This document shows, one piece after another, positions 16,771 to 27,463 of a DNA stretch of 64,000 bases. Position 1 is the first letter of the stretch. Each line of letters begins with the position of its first letter. The stretch comes from Pedobacter agri PB92. Its GTDB lineage: Bacteria; Bacteroidota; Bacteroidia; Sphingobacteriales; Sphingobacteriaceae. Below the pieces are notes generated by a model. That model ran no database searches. It was not told the origin of the DNA and saw nothing but the letters and a program-made list of their open reading frames with translations. The DNA lies in the NCBI RefSeq assembly GCF_000258495.1, contig NZ_AJLG01000001.1:54975-118974 (forward strand), given 5' to 3'. A program made the position numbers and the translations under genes.

Positions 16771-19700
16771 ATGTTAGGATTTTTAGCGAAGATTTTCGGA
16801 AGTAAATCAGAGAGAGATATAAAGGCGATTCAGCCATTGGTTATTGCCATAAATGAACACTACAGTAAACTTTCAGCTTTAAGCAATGATGAGTTGCGTG
16901 GGAAAACAATTGAATTCAAAGAGCGCATTTCTGCATTTTTGACTGAAATTGATGGAAAAATTTCGGCCTTAAAAACCGAAGCAGAAAGTGAGGAATTAGA
17001 CCTTCATCAGAAAACAGCTATTTATGATCAGGTAGATGCCTTAGGCAAAGACCGTGATACAGAATTGGAAAAAGTCCTTTTGGAAATTCTTCCTGAAGCA
17101 TTTGCTGTGGTTAAAGAAACTTCCCGTCGTTTAAGTGAAAACGATTATTTAGAAGTTACTGCCACACAGTTCGACAGGGATTATGCAGCCCGCAAAAGCA
17201 ATGTGAAAATTGTAGGCGATAAAGCACAATGGGCTAACCGTTGGGATGCTGCCGGTACAGAAGTGGTTTGGAACATGGTTCACTACGATGTACAATTAAT
17301 TGGTGGTATCGTTTTACACAGTGGTAAAATTGCCGAAATGGCTACAGGTGAGGGTAAAACTTTGGTTTCTACCTTGCCTGCGTACTTAAATGCACTTGCC
17401 GGACAAGGTGTTCACATCGTTACCGTGAATGATTATCTTGCCCGTCGTGATAGTGAATGGAACGGACCTTTATTCGAATTCCATGGTATTAGTGTAGATT
17501 GTATTGATAAACACGAGCCGAACTCAGAAGAGAGAAGAAGAGCTTATGCCGCAGATATTACTTACGGAACCAATAACGAATTTGGTTTCGATTACCTGCG
17601 TGACAATATGTCGCAAACGCCTGACCAGTTGGTTCAGCGTAAATTACACTTCGCCATGGTTGATGAGGTCGATTCAGTGTTAATTGATGATGCCCGTACG
17701 CCATTAATTATTTCGGGTCCGATTCCTCGCGGCGATGAACATGAATTTTATGAGTTGAAACCACGTATCGAACGTTTGGTGAATGCACAAAAAGCTTATG
17801 TTTCTCAAGCTTTAAATGAAGCTAAAAAATTAATCAACGCTGGTAATACAGGAACTGAAGAAGGCGAAGGTGGTTTAGCATTATTACGTGCTTACCGTGG
17901 TTTGCCTAAAAACAAAGCTTTAATCAAATTCTTAAGTGAAAGTGGCGTTCGTGGCTTGCTGTTAAAAACAGAAAACTACTACATGGCCGATCAATCTAAG
18001 AATATGCCTAAAGTTGATTCTGAGTTGTATTTCTACATCGATGAGAAAAACAATCAGGTTGAATTAACAGAAAAAGGTATTGAATTGATTACGCAATCTG
18101 GAGAAGATCCTAATTTCTTTGTATTGCCTGATGTAGGTACTGAAGTTGCTGATTTAGAAAAATCGGCGCTGCCTTTAGAAGATAAGGTGGTGCAAAAAGA
18201 TGCTTTGATGCGTGATTATTCTGTAAAAGCTGAACGCATTCACTCTGTTAACCAATTATTAAAAGCTTATACTTTGTTTGAAATTGATGTAGAGTACATC
18301 ATTGATGAAGGAAAGATTAAAATTGTTGATGAGCAAACGGGTCGTATTATGGATGGCCGTCGTTATTCTGACGGGTTACACCAGGCGATTGAGGCAAAAG
18401 AAAACGTAAAAGTTGAAGATGCCACTCAAACTTATGCAACGGTAACCTTGCAGAACTATTTCCGGATGTACCACAAACTTTGCGGTATGACGGGTACAGC
18501 GACTACAGAGGCAGGAGAGTTTTGGTCGATTTATAAATTAGATGTGGTTGAAATTCCAACCAACAGAAATATTTCAAGAGCTGATCAGCAAGATTATGTT
18601 TACCGTACAGTACGTGAAAAATATAATGCTGTGGCTGATGAGATCGTAAAATTAACCGAAGCAGGTCGTCCGGTATTGGTGGGTACCACTTCTGTTGAAA
18701 TTTCAGAATTGTTAAGCCGTATGCTTAAACTTCGTGGAATTAAACACAACGTGTTAAATGCTAAAATGCACCAAAAAGAGGCTGATATTGTTGCTGAAGC
18801 TGGTCAGGCAGGTACTGTAACCATTGCTACCAACATGGCTGGTCGTGGTACGGATATTAAGTTAGGCGCCGGAGTTAAAGACGCTGGAGGTTTAGCCATC
18901 GTGGGTACGGAGCGCCATGAGTCTCGTCGTGTAGACAGACAGTTACGTGGTCGTGCTGGTCGTCAGGGAGATCCTGGGTCATCTCAGTTCTTCGTTTCAC
19001 TAGAAGATAACTTGATGCGTTTATTCGGTTCTGAAAGAATTTCAAGCATCATGGTGCGTATGGGAATTGAAGATGGTGAAGTGATTCAACACTCAATGAT
19101 TACCAAATCTATAGAACGTGCTCAGAAAAAAGTAGAAGAAAACAACTTTGGTATCCGTAAACGTTTGTTGGAGTACGATGATGTAATGAACTCACAACGT
19201 ACGGTAATTTATGCTAAACGTAAAAACGCCTTGTTTGGCGAACGTTTGGATGTAGACATGAACAACATGGTTTACGATGTTGCTGAAGATATTGTGAGTG
19301 AGTACAAACAAGAGGCAAATTATGATGGATTCAAATTAGAAGTAATTAAAAACTTCTCTTTAGATACCGCCATTACTGAAAAGGATTTTGCTTCTACGAA
19401 TGCAGCTCAGTTAACCGAAAGATTATTTGAAGAAGCTGAAGCATTTTATGCCCGCAAATCAGATGCGATTATTCAACAGTCGTTACCTGTTTTAACTCAG
19501 GTTTACGAAGAGCGTGGGCAACATATCGAACAAATTGTAGTTCCATTTACCGATGGAATTCGGGGTATTCAAGTAGCTGTTGATTTGAAGAAAGCGATTG
19601 AAAATAACGGAAAAGAGGTGGTTCGCTCATTCGAAAAAACAATTGTTTTAGCCTTAATTGACGATAGCTGGAAAGAGCATTTACGTGAAATGGACGATTT

Positions 19701-20073
19701 AAAACAGTCTGTTCAAAATGCAGTTTATGAGCAAAAAGATCCATTGGTAATTTACAAAATGGAAGCTTTCAACTTATTTAAAAACATGCTTAATGCGGTA
19801 AATAAAGAGGTAGTAAGTTTCTTATATAAAGGTGGTATTCCTGTTCAGCAGGAAGCTGAAGAAGTTAGGGAAGCACCAGCCCCGGTAAAACAACCAAAAT
19901 TGCAAACCACTAAACAGGAGTTTGGTGCAGAGCAACCAGGTGTTGAGTTTGGAGATACCCGTGAAGCAGTACCACAACAACCAATTCGCAAAGAAGCAGC
20001 TATTGGCCGTAATGAGCCTTGCCCTTGCGGAAGCGGCAAAAAATACAAAAACTGCCACGGCGCAAATCTGTAA
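16771..20073 (+). CDS. secA: Preprotein translocase ATPase SecA
   Basis: The 1100-residue SecA drives protein export through SecYEG by ATP hydrolysis. Walker A is ATGEGKT at residues 191-197, preceded by HSGKIAEM. The [19 protein letters not shown] motif (Walker B and beyond) follows. A Bacteroidota-type insertion comes next, then the preprotein cross-linking domain, NBD2 with [13 protein letters not shown] and [12 protein letters not shown], and the helical scaffold. The last 20 residues hold the zinc-binding/SecB-interacting [13 protein letters not shown] motif. It is longer than E. coli SecA (901 residues), as is usual in this phylum. It is apparently monocistronic, with hairpins downstream. 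Confidence 0.99.
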   Translation: MLGFLAKIFGSKSERDIKAIQPLVIAINEHYSKLSALSNDELRGKTIEFKERISAFLTEIDGKISALKTEAESEELDLHQKTAIYDQVDALGKDRDTELEKVLLEILPEAFAVVKETSRRLSENDYLEVTATQFDRDYAARKSNVKIVGDKAQWANRWDAAGTEVVWNMVHYDVQLIGGIVLHSGKIAEMATGEGKTLVSTLPAYLNALAGQGVHIVTVNDYLARRDSEWNGPLFEFHGISVDCIDKHEPNSEERRRAYAADITYGTNNEFGFDYLRDNMSQTPDQLVQRKLHFAMVDEVDSVLIDDARTPLIISGPIPRGDEHEFYELKPRIERLVNAQKAYVSQALNEAKKLINAGNTGTEEGEGGLALLRAYRGLPKNKALIKFLSESGVRGLLLKTENYYMADQSKNMPKVDSELYFYIDEKNNQVELTEKGIELITQSGEDPNFFVLPDVGTEVADLEKSALPLEDKVVQKDALMRDYSVKAERIHSVNQLLKAYTLFEIDVEYIIDEGKIKIVDEQTGRIMDGRRYSDGLHQAIEAKENVKVEDATQTYATVTLQNYFRMYHKLCGMTGTATTEAGEFWSIYKLDVVEIPTNRNISRADQQDYVYRTVREKYNAVADEIVKLTEAGRPVLVGTTSVEISELLSRMLKLRGIKHNVLNAKMHQKEADIVAEAGQAGTVTIATNMAGRGTDIKLGAGVKDAGGLAIVGTERHESRRVDRQLRGRAGRQGDPGSSQFFVSLEDNLMRLFGSERISSIMVRMGIEDGEVIQHSMITKSIERAQKKVEENNFGIRKRLLEYDDVMNSQRTVIYAKRKNALFGERLDVDMNNMVYDVAEDIVSEYKQEANYDGFKLEVIKNFSLDTAITEKDFASTNAAQLTERLFEEAEAFYARKSDAIIQQSLPVLTQVYEERGQHIEQIVVPFTDGIRGIQVAVDLKKAIENNGKEVVRSFEKTIVLALIDDSWKEHLREMDDLKQSVQNAVYEQKDPLVIYKMEAFNLFKNMLNAVNKEVVSFLYKGGIPVQQEAEEVREAPAPVKQPKLQTTKQEFGAEQPGVEFGDTREAVPQQPIRKEAAIGRNEPCPCGSGKKYKNCHGANL

Positions 20074-20104
20074 TTTGATTACTGAAGTTTAAAATCATAT
20101 ACAA

Positions 20105-20129
20105 GGTCACATGAAAATGTGGCCTTTTT
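20105..20129 (+). terminator. Intrinsic terminator of secA
   Basis: GGTCACAT-GAAA-ATGTGGCC forms an 8-bp stem (one G-T pair) followed directly by TTTTT, 31 bp after the secA stop codon. Confidence 0.85.
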
Positions 20130-20198
20130 CATTCCATTTCAACTTGGAGTCGGGATTTGAATACTAACAGAGCCAAACTACCATTTGCACAACCCATA

Positions 20199-20240
20199 AA
20201 GAATGCCGATTTTTGCAATGAATTCGGCATTCTTCTTTTT
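20199..20240 (+). terminator. Second terminator-like hairpin upstream of the SPOR gene
   Basis: AAGAATGCCGA (20199-20209) pairs perfectly with TCGGCATTCTT (20224-20234), followed by CTTTTT. It lies inside what would be a longer reading frame of the SPOR gene and so argues for the start at 20274. It could be a back-up terminator for secA or a leader hairpin of the next operon. Confidence 0.7.
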
Positions 20241-20273
20241 AAACAATTTCAGAATGCTCTTGGTTACTTACAA

Positions 20274-20717
20274 ATGAAAATAACAATAACTTTTATATTT
20301 AGCTTATTACTATTTACTGCATCTTTTGCGCAAAGAGGAGAAGTAACTGTTATAAAAGACCCGTTAATTGATAGTTTGATCGCTAAACGTTCTGCTGTTT
20401 ACAAGACTCCTGGCGAAGTGAAAATTGGCAAGCCCATTGTTTCTGCTTATGGTTACAGGGTTCAGGTTTTCTACGGTTCAGATCGCCGGGAAGTATTTAA
20501 TCAGCAAGCTCGCTTTAAAAGTCTTTATCCGAAATATAATACCTACCTGGTTTACAAGGAGCCGAACTATTATATCCGCGTAGGCGATTTCAGAACCCGT
20601 TTGGAGGCGCAGCGTTTAATGAGCGAAATCCGTCCGGCCTTTCCAACATTATTCATTTTTAGGGAAAAAATTAATGCCCCACAATTAGATACGACCACTA
20701 CTGATGACCAAAGATAA
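20274..20717 (+). CDS. SPOR-domain protein
   Basis: A 147-residue exported protein with a signal peptide (residues about 1-19, ending SFAQ) and a C-terminal SPOR-like domain: YGYRVQVFYGSDR, a helix ending ARFKSLYP, then YLVYKEPNYYIRVGDFRTRLEAQRLM. SPOR domains bind glycan strands stripped of stem peptides, often at division sites. The ATG at 20274 is chosen because the signal peptide begins there and a terminator-like hairpin lies just upstream. The 3' end overlaps the following M20 gene by 14 bp, so the two are translationally coupled although functionally unrelated. Confidence 0.88.
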   Translation: MKITITFIFSLLLFTASFAQRGEVTVIKDPLIDSLIAKRSAVYKTPGEVKIGKPIVSAYGYRVQVFYGSDRREVFNQQARFKSLYPKYNTYLVYKEPNYYIRVGDFRTRLEAQRLMSEIRPAFPTLFIFREKINAPQLDTTTTDDQR

Positions 20718-21888
20718 AATTCAAAAACTGGCTGCTACTATTTTCAACGATGTAGTAGGCTACCGTCAACATATTCATGCTAATCCTGAATTATCCTTCA
20801 AAGAATTTGAAACTTCAAAATTTGTAAAAGAGAAATTAACAAGTTGGGGAATAGAGTTTACCGACTGTGCAAACACAGGCGTAGTTGGCTTAATTAAAGG
20901 AAATTTACCATCTGATAAAGTAATCGCTTTGCGTGCTGATATGGATGCCTTACCAATTTTAGAGGATAGCACTAAGCCTTATGCCAGTAAAAATCAGGGG
21001 GTAATGCATGCCTGCGGCCACGATGTTCATACTTCTTCTCTGCTAGGGACAGCTTACATCATCAATCAATTAAAGGATGAATTCGGCGGCACAGTTAAAC
21101 TAATTTTTCAGCCGGCAGAAGAGTTGCTTCCAGGTGGAGCAAGTATCATGATCAAAGAAGGTGTACTCGAAAATCCAAAGCCAAATTATATTGTAGGGCA
21201 GCATGTGATGCCTTTAATCGAATCAGGTAAAGTGGGTTTCCGTTCTGGTATTTATATGGCTTCAACCGATGAATTGTACGTTACGGTTACCGGAAAAGGT
21301 GGTCATGGCGCACAACCCCATCAAAATATCGATCCGGTTTTGATCGCTTCGCACATTATTATCGCTTTGCAGCAAATCGTATCGCGTAATGCCGATCCTC
21401 GTTTGCCCTCAGTGTTATCCTTTGGAAAAGTAACCGCAAATGGCGCTACGAACATTATTCCTAACGAAGTTAAAATTGAAGGCACCTTTAGAACTTTAGA
21501 TGAAGACTGGCGGGCAGAAGCGCATAAACGCATGAAAAAAATGGCCGAGGGTATTGCAGAAGCCATGGGTGGAAGCTGCGATTTTGATATTCACAAAGGC
21601 TATCCTTTTCTGATCAACGAAGAGCAATTGACTGCCAATGCTAGATCGTTTGCTGAGGAGTTTTTAGGCAAAGAAAATGTAGTTGATCTGGATATCTGGA
21701 TGGCTGCAGAAGACTTTTCTTTTTACTCGCAGGTAACAGATGCGTGTTTTTATCGTTTAGGTACTGGAAACGCAGCAAAGGATACGCAGTATTCTGTGCA
21801 TACTCCAAAGTTTGATATTGATGAAGATGCACTGAAAATTTCGACTGGTTTAATGGCTTACATTGCCTTAAAGCAACTCGGAAACTAA
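20704..21888 (+). CDS. M20-family amidohydrolase, cytosolic
   Basis: The 394-residue protein of the M20D amidohydrolase group (hippurate hydrolase, N-acyl-amino-acid or indole-acetyl-amino-acid hydrolases) has metal-site motifs ALRADMDALPI, MHACGHDVHTSSLLG, FQPAEELLPGG and a C-terminal WMAAEDFSFYSQ. The dimerisation domain starts near VTGKGGHGAQPH. It has no signal peptide, unlike the paralogue at 33589. The start overlaps the SPOR gene by 14 bp. The exact substrate cannot be read from sequence. Confidence 0.93.
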   Translation: MTKDKIQKLAATIFNDVVGYRQHIHANPELSFKEFETSKFVKEKLTSWGIEFTDCANTGVVGLIKGNLPSDKVIALRADMDALPILEDSTKPYASKNQGVMHACGHDVHTSSLLGTAYIINQLKDEFGGTVKLIFQPAEELLPGGASIMIKEGVLENPKPNYIVGQHVMPLIESGKVGFRSGIYMASTDELYVTVTGKGGHGAQPHQNIDPVLIASHIIIALQQIVSRNADPRLPSVLSFGKVTANGATNIIPNEVKIEGTFRTLDEDWRAEAHKRMKKMAEGIAEAMGGSCDFDIHKGYPFLINEEQLTANARSFAEEFLGKENVVDLDIWMAAEDFSFYSQVTDACFYRLGTGNAAKDTQYSVHTPKFDIDEDALKISTGLMAYIALKQLGN

Positions 21889-21996
21889 AGATAGATTTGA
21901 AGAGGTATGACGCAAGATGGAATTTGAATTTCAGGATTAATTAGTGCGTGGCCATCTTACATTTTCCCAATACCATTTTTATATATCCCATTTTAC

Positions 21997-22938
21997 ATGA
22001 AAAAAATACTTTTGCTATTCATATCATCCGCTTTCATCTTTAGTGGTTTTGCCCAGGAGATTCCACGTTTCAATCCCGATACCATCAAAACGATTACTTT
22101 GGATTCTGTTGTAAATATTAAAGCAGAGCGTTTAAATATTGAAACATTCATCAATAAGGTAGTGAACGACACCTCATTTTATGAATCTTTCAGAGATATG
22201 AAACGTTATAGTTTTATTGCTGAAAACCGAATTTTTAGCTACGATAAAAAAAACAAAGTTGATGGTAAAATATACCGCAAAATCAAACATAACAATTCGG
22301 GTAAATATAAAATGGAATATCTGGTAAAGGAAGAAAGTGGCAACCTTTACAAAAGAAATGGCAAGTACCAGCTTTATACCGTCGAAATGTTCGATTATAT
22401 TTTCATGAATGCATATAACACCGATTTTGTTCCAAATGCTCCTGCAGGAGATGGTAAAGGAGGAACAAACGAAGGTTATAAAAGTAAATTGAAAACGCTG
22501 ATTTTTAATCCCGGAAGACCGGTAAAAGTTCCTTTTATTGGGAGCAAAACTGAAATATTTTCTGCCAATATGCGGCAGTATTATGATTACGCTTTTACCA
22601 GTGGCACTTACCTTGATTCCATTCCTGTTTATCGCTTTAAAGTTTCTGTAAAGCCAGATTTATCAAGCTGGACAAAAGATGGTATCATGATTAAAGAATT
22701 GGTTACCATTTTCGATAAGCGAAACTTTAATATTCTGGGTCGCTATGTAGACATGAAATACGGCAATATGCTTTTCGATTTCGATGTAAAAATGAACATC
22801 GAAATGGGCTATTTTGGTGACGACAAATTGCCTACCAAAATCACCTATCAAGGCAATTGGGATTATCCGTTTAAAAAGGAAGAACGAGCCAGCTTCTTAA
22901 TCGTTCACAAAGATTACAAGCTGGAAAAGGGTAAATAA
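21997..22938 (+). CDS. Exported protein of unknown function
   Basis: A 313-residue protein with a clear signal peptide (residues about 1-19, ending GFAQ) and a mostly beta mature region rich in Tyr and Lys (for example KIYRKIKHNNSGKYKMEYLV and YDYAFTSGTYLDSIPVYRFK). The latter pattern, with KDGIMIKELVTIFDKRNFNILG and KITYQGNWDYPFKKEERASF, resembles periplasmic or outer-membrane lipoprotein-like beta proteins, but I do not recognise a named family. It precedes a serine hydrolase gene by 57 bp on the same strand. Confidence 0.8.
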   Translation: MKKILLLFISSAFIFSGFAQEIPRFNPDTIKTITLDSVVNIKAERLNIETFINKVVNDTSFYESFRDMKRYSFIAENRIFSYDKKNKVDGKIYRKIKHNNSGKYKMEYLVKEESGNLYKRNGKYQLYTVEMFDYIFMNAYNTDFVPNAPAGDGKGGTNEGYKSKLKTLIFNPGRPVKVPFIGSKTEIFSANMRQYYDYAFTSGTYLDSIPVYRFKVSVKPDLSSWTKDGIMIKELVTIFDKRNFNILGRYVDMKYGNMLFDFDVKMNIEMGYFGDDKLPTKITYQGNWDYPFKKEERASFLIVHKDYKLEKGK

Positions 22939-22995
22939 GTTTAAAAACGCTTTTGAAAGATTTATTATCTTTAAACGATTATTAAACCAACCTCA

Positions 22996-24567
22996 ATGCC
23001 ATCAATTTCCAATTTTTTGTTAAGGATAACTGCCTGCTCCTTAATTTTCTGTAGTATAAATCTACAGGCACAGGTACTAACCACCAAGCAAATTGACAGT
23101 GTTGCCGAGAAAACTTTAGCAGCTTTTGATGTTCCTGGGCTTGCAGTTGCTGTGGTAAAAGATGGCAAGGTGATTCACTCCAAAGGATATGGTGTTCGCT
23201 CCCTGAAAAATAATTTAAAGGTTGATGAACATACACTTTTTGGTATTGCATCAAATACAAAAGCCTTTACCGCTGCCGCAGTGGGTATGTTGGTCGACGA
23301 AAAGAAAATCACCTGGGATTCGAAGGTTACAGACATTATTCCCGAATTTAAATTATATGATGCTTACGTTACCTCGCAATTCACCATTCGCGATTTATTG
23401 TCGCACAGAAGCGGATTAGGTCTTGGTGCCGGCGATTTAATGATTTGGCCAGATTCTTCAACAGTTACTAAAAAACAAATTATTCACAATCTAAGATATC
23501 TTAAACCTGTTTCCAGTTTTCGTACCCAGTGGGATTACGACAACTTGCTTTATATTGTCGCCGGCGAAGTTATTGAAAGAATTTCTGGTCTTAAATATGA
23601 AGATTTTATCGAAACACGAATCATGCAGCCTCTAGGGATGACCAAAAGTGCTTTATCATACAATCGTTTAAAAGATAAAACCAATATTATTGATGCGCAT
23701 GCTCCTGTAAATGGAAAAATAGCCGTGATTCCAAAAGACTTTACGGAAAACAGCAACGCTGCAGGCGGTATGAATGCCAGTGTGAGTGAATTAAGTAAAT
23801 GGGCGTTGGTACAACTCAATGGAGGGAAGTACGGTGAAAAACTCGACAAGACGTTGTTCAGCAAAGCGGCCCAAAATCAAATGTGGACATTGCATAGCAT
23901 CATTCCTGCTGGAAAAGGATCTTATAACAGGCACTTTTTTGGGTATGGCTTAGGCTGGTTTTTAAGTGATGAAAAAGGTTATATGGTTGCCGAACATACT
24001 GGCGGACTTGCCGGAATGGTGAGTGAAGTAACATTAATTCCTGATTTAAAATTGGGCATTATCGTATTGACCAATCAACAGGCTGGAGGTGCTTTCACGG
24101 CAATCACCGAATCTATCAAAGATGGTTATTTCGGTATTACCGGAAAGAACCGGATTAAGGGTGCATCTGATAATGAAAAGCAAGAAAGGAGTTACGGTAA
24201 ACAAGTAACCGACAAAGTCTGGGCTGATATCGCTACCGCTCAAAAAAACGTTAACAATAAACCAGCTGTTAGAAATTATCTGGGTACCTATCAGGATGAA
24301 TGGTTCGGGGTGGTTACCATCAGCGAGTTGAATGGCAAAATGCATTTTGAGGCTAAGAATTCTCCGAAATTAAAGGGTGATATGGTATATTATAAAGGCA
24401 ATACTTTCATTGTAAAATGGTATGATAGGAGTATGGATGCGGATGCATTTGTTAATTTTTCGCTTGATTTTGAAGGGAAACCCACTGCCATCAAAATGGA
24501 AGCCATTTCTCCTTTAACCGATTTTAGTTTTGATTTTCAAGACCTCGACCTCAAAAAGGTTGATTAA
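22996..24567 (+). CDS. Exported serine hydrolase (beta-lactamase family) with C-terminal DUF3471-like domain
   Basis: The 523-residue protein has a signal peptide (about 1-25) and a class C beta-lactamase/D-peptidase fold. The SxxK nucleophile motif is SNTK within FGIASNTKAFTAAAVG, the YxN motif is YDN in QWDYDNLLYIVAGEV, and an HTGG motif (AEHTGGLAG) stands in for KTG. A C-terminal lipocalin-like DUF3471 domain follows (NYLGTYQDEWFGVV onwards). Such enzymes hydrolyse D-amino-acid peptides, esters or beta-lactams in the periplasm. The substrate is unknown. It is followed by an SGNH esterase gene after 20 bp. Confidence 0.92.
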   Translation: MPSISNFLLRITACSLIFCSINLQAQVLTTKQIDSVAEKTLAAFDVPGLAVAVVKDGKVIHSKGYGVRSLKNNLKVDEHTLFGIASNTKAFTAAAVGMLVDEKKITWDSKVTDIIPEFKLYDAYVTSQFTIRDLLSHRSGLGLGAGDLMIWPDSSTVTKKQIIHNLRYLKPVSSFRTQWDYDNLLYIVAGEVIERISGLKYEDFIETRIMQPLGMTKSALSYNRLKDKTNIIDAHAPVNGKIAVIPKDFTENSNAAGGMNASVSELSKWALVQLNGGKYGEKLDKTLFSKAAQNQMWTLHSIIPAGKGSYNRHFFGYGLGWFLSDEKGYMVAEHTGGLAGMVSEVTLIPDLKLGIIVLTNQQAGGAFTAITESIKDGYFGITGKNRIKGASDNEKQERSYGKQVTDKVWADIATAQKNVNNKPAVRNYLGTYQDEWFGVVTISELNGKMHFEAKNSPKLKGDMVYYKGNTFIVKWYDRSMDADAFVNFSLDFEGKPTAIKMEAISPLTDFSFDFQDLDLKKVD

Positions 24568-24587
24568 AATAGCTAACCAAATCCATT

Positions 24588-25247
24588 ATGAAAACATTAA
24601 TTAGAACAAGTATTTTACTGAGCTTTTGCTTAATTGCATTTACTTCAATGACATTAAAACCAAAACGAATCATATTTTTCGGCGATTCCATCACGCAACA
24701 AGGTGTTTCGAAGAACGGTTACGTTACTTTAATCAAAAAATCACTGGACTCTACCAAATATGAAGTTCTAGGGGCAGGAATTGGCGGCAACAAAGTTTAT
24801 GATTTGTACCTGCGTTTAGAAGATGATGTATTAAATAAAAAGCCCGATTTAGTGGTGATTTATGTAGGCATTAACGATGTGTGGCATAAGCAGTCTTCTC
24901 ACACCGGAACAGATTATGATAAATACCTGAAGTTTTATCAGGCGCTAATCAATAAAATTCAGGGGGTTGGAAGTAAGGTGATTTTAGTTACGCCATCTGT
25001 GGTAGGGGAAAAAAAGGATGGTACCAATGAACTAGATGCTGACTTAAATAAATATGCTGCAGGTATCAGAGAACTGGCAAAGAAGAATAATCTTCCGCTG
25101 TGCGATCTGCGAAAAATATTTGCCGAATATGAAGCCAAAAATAATCCGGAAGATAAAGAAAAAGATATTTTAACCACCGACCGTGTGCACTTAAACGAAA
25201 CAGGAAACAAATTGGTGGCTGAACAATTACTGCCATTGGTTAAATGA
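24588..25247 (+). CDS. Exported SGNH/GDSL hydrolase
   Basis: The 219-residue esterase or lipase-like protein has a signal peptide (about 1-22) and the four SGNH blocks: IIFFGDSITQQG (Ser), GAGIGGNKVYDL (Gly), YVGINDVWH (Asn), and TDRVHLNETGN (Asp and His of the triad). Family members deacylate carbohydrates, phospholipids or cell-wall polymers. It lies 20 bp after the serine hydrolase gene, so both may be co-transcribed as exported hydrolases. Confidence 0.93.
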   Translation: MKTLIRTSILLSFCLIAFTSMTLKPKRIIFFGDSITQQGVSKNGYVTLIKKSLDSTKYEVLGAGIGGNKVYDLYLRLEDDVLNKKPDLVVIYVGINDVWHKQSSHTGTDYDKYLKFYQALINKIQGVGSKVILVTPSVVGEKKDGTNELDADLNKYAAGIRELAKKNNLPLCDLRKIFAEYEAKNNPEDKEKDILTTDRVHLNETGNKLVAEQLLPLVK

Positions 25248-25340
25248 TGTTAAAAGTTATCGGTTATAAATTGTAAGTCTGAATGCTTATCGTTTATAAA
25301 ATTCACCCGTAACTTATAACAATCAACATGTAACCCAAAA

Positions 25341-27329
25341 ATGATAAACCGCGAAACGATAGATAAGATAATGGATACCGCCCGAATTGAGGAGGTAGTA
25401 GGGGATTTTGTGCATTTAAAAAAACGCGGAACCAGTTTAATTGGCAACTGTCCTTTTCATGGAGAAAAAACACCATCCTTTCACGTATCTGTAACCAAAG
25501 GGATTTACAAATGCTTCGGTTGTGGTAAAGGCGGCGATTCAGTGCGTTTTATTATGGATCACGAAAAATATTCGTATCCTGAAGCGCTTAAGTTTTTAGC
25601 CAATAAATATAATATTGAGGTTGAAGAAACCGAGCTCACCCCACAAGATGCCGAAGCCCAAAGTGCTAAGGAAAGCTTATACATTGTTTCTCAGTTTGCA
25701 GCCACATTTTTTGTAAAACAACTTTGGGAAACCGATGAAGGCAAAAGTATTGGCTTAAGTTATTTTAAAGAGCGTGGTTTTAGGGAAGATATTCTTAAAA
25801 AATTCGAGGTTGGTTATTCTCCTGATGTTTGGGATGCCTTGACCCAAAGTGCTACAAATGCAGGGCACAATCTTGAATTTTTGGAGTCGACGGGTTTATC
25901 TATTAAAAATGATAATGGCAAAATTTACGATCGCTTCCGCGGTCGCGTCATGTTTCCCATTCATGGCTTTACAGGTCGGGTAATTGGTTTCGGGGGGAGA
26001 ACGCTTAAGACTGATAAAAATGTTCCCAAATATGTAAACTCGCCAGAAAGTGAGATCTACCATAAGTCGAATGTATTGTATGGCTTGTTTCATGCAAAAA
26101 AAGCCATCCGCGATTTAGATAATTGTTATCTCGCAGAAGGTTACGCAGATGTGCTTTCTGTACATCAGGCAGGCATTGAAAACGTGGTAGCTTCTTCCGG
26201 AACTTCATTAACAGTAGAGCAGATTAAGCTCATTGGTCGTTTTACACAAAATATTACCATTTTATTTGATGGCGATGCAGCGGGCATAAAAGCCTCACTG
26301 CGTGGTTTGGACATGATTTTGGAAGAAGGACTGAATGTGAAAATTGTATCTTTTCCCGATGGTCACGATCCTGATTCCTATATGCATCATGTGGGTGCAG
26401 GTGCTTTCAAAACCTATTTAGAAAATAACCGTAAAGATTTTATCCTTTACAAAGCCAATGTTTTATTAAAAGATGCCGGCGATGATCCCATCAAACGGGC
26501 AGGCATTATTCGGGATATTGTAGAAAGTATTGCTAAAATTCCTGATCCAATAAAAGCGTCAGTATTTGTTCGTGAATCGAGTAGTTTATTGGAAATTGAA
26601 GAAAAGATCCTAATGAGCGAACTCAACAAAATGCGCTCCGGTAAGGTGAAGAAAAACTTCGAGAGCAATCAGAGAACACAAAGCAATTTTTCGAATAATA
26701 AAGCCAATTCCTTTTCTTCCGGTCCGCCTGAGCCGCTTGTTCCGCCAGATGATTTATGGGACGATAACGCCGGACCTGGCCATGTACATACACCAGCAGA
26801 AACAGATGAAAATCAGGAAAAGGAAATTGTGCGTTTATTGTTGGCCTATGGCCATGAATTTGTGAACTGGGATAAAATTGATGACATGTACATTGGCTCT
26901 TTCATTATGCAAAACCTGGCCGATGTAGAGTTCGAAAACATTCTCTGTAAAAAAATTATTGATCACTATAAAACGGAAATTGATAATGGGCGATTGCCTA
27001 CTGCAAACCATTTTATCAAACATGAAGATAGAGACATCGCTGATTTAGCCATCACCCTTTCCACATCAGAATATGCTCTAAGTGAGAATTGGTTAAATAA
27101 ACATTTGATTTATGTGAAGGACGAGAGTATGAATCTCAAAGCCACAATTTTGGGTGGGATTTTCCATCTGAAAAAACGTAAAGTAGATAAGATTCTGACC
27201 AATTTGCTAAAGGAGATCAAAGAAGAAAAAGATACGGATAATCAGATGATTTTAATGCAACGTTACGGAGTGATTAAAGGAGTAGAACGCGAAATTTCTA
27301 AATTTTTGGGATCGGTAATTGTGAAATAA
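25341..27329 (+). CDS. dnaG: DNA primase
   Basis: The 662-residue DnaG synthesises RNA primers at the replication fork. The N-terminal CHC2 zinc ribbon uses Cys37, His40, Cys58 and Cys61 (NCPFHGEKTPSFHV, YKCFGCGKGG). The RNA-polymerase basic region (RFRGRVMFPIHG, VIGFGGRTL) and the TOPRIM domain follow, with acidic residues in LAEGYADVLS and ILFDGDAAG. A low-complexity linker near residues 445-495 leads to the C-terminal DnaB-binding helical region. The length is typical for Bacteroidota. There is no sign of the classical rpsU-dnaG-rpoD macromolecular synthesis operon. Confidence 0.98.
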   Translation: MINRETIDKIMDTARIEEVVGDFVHLKKRGTSLIGNCPFHGEKTPSFHVSVTKGIYKCFGCGKGGDSVRFIMDHEKYSYPEALKFLANKYNIEVEETELTPQDAEAQSAKESLYIVSQFAATFFVKQLWETDEGKSIGLSYFKERGFREDILKKFEVGYSPDVWDALTQSATNAGHNLEFLESTGLSIKNDNGKIYDRFRGRVMFPIHGFTGRVIGFGGRTLKTDKNVPKYVNSPESEIYHKSNVLYGLFHAKKAIRDLDNCYLAEGYADVLSVHQAGIENVVASSGTSLTVEQIKLIGRFTQNITILFDGDAAGIKASLRGLDMILEEGLNVKIVSFPDGHDPDSYMHHVGAGAFKTYLENNRKDFILYKANVLLKDAGDDPIKRAGIIRDIVESIAKIPDPIKASVFVRESSSLLEIEEKILMSELNKMRSGKVKKNFESNQRTQSNFSNNKANSFSSGPPEPLVPPDDLWDDNAGPGHVHTPAETDENQEKEIVRLLLAYGHEFVNWDKIDDMYIGSFIMQNLADVEFENILCKKIIDHYKTEIDNGRLPTANHFIKHEDRDIADLAITLSTSEYALSENWLNKHLIYVKDESMNLKATILGGIFHLKKRKVDKILTNLLKEIKEEKDTDNQMILMQRYGVIKGVEREISKFLGSVIVK

Positions 27330-27463
27330 GTATTGTAGCGTTTCAGGCACTTGAAGTTGCCTGAATTGATATTTGGAAAAAGTAAAATAAGAAATCGGAA
27401 ATTGAAACTCGAATTTAAACAGTTAACCGGAAACAGAAAACTGTAAATTGAAAAACTGATAAA

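Noticed and set aside
20157..20273. Longer N-terminus of the SPOR protein
   Set aside because: The extension runs across a terminator-like hairpin and lies before a clear signal peptide starting at 20274.
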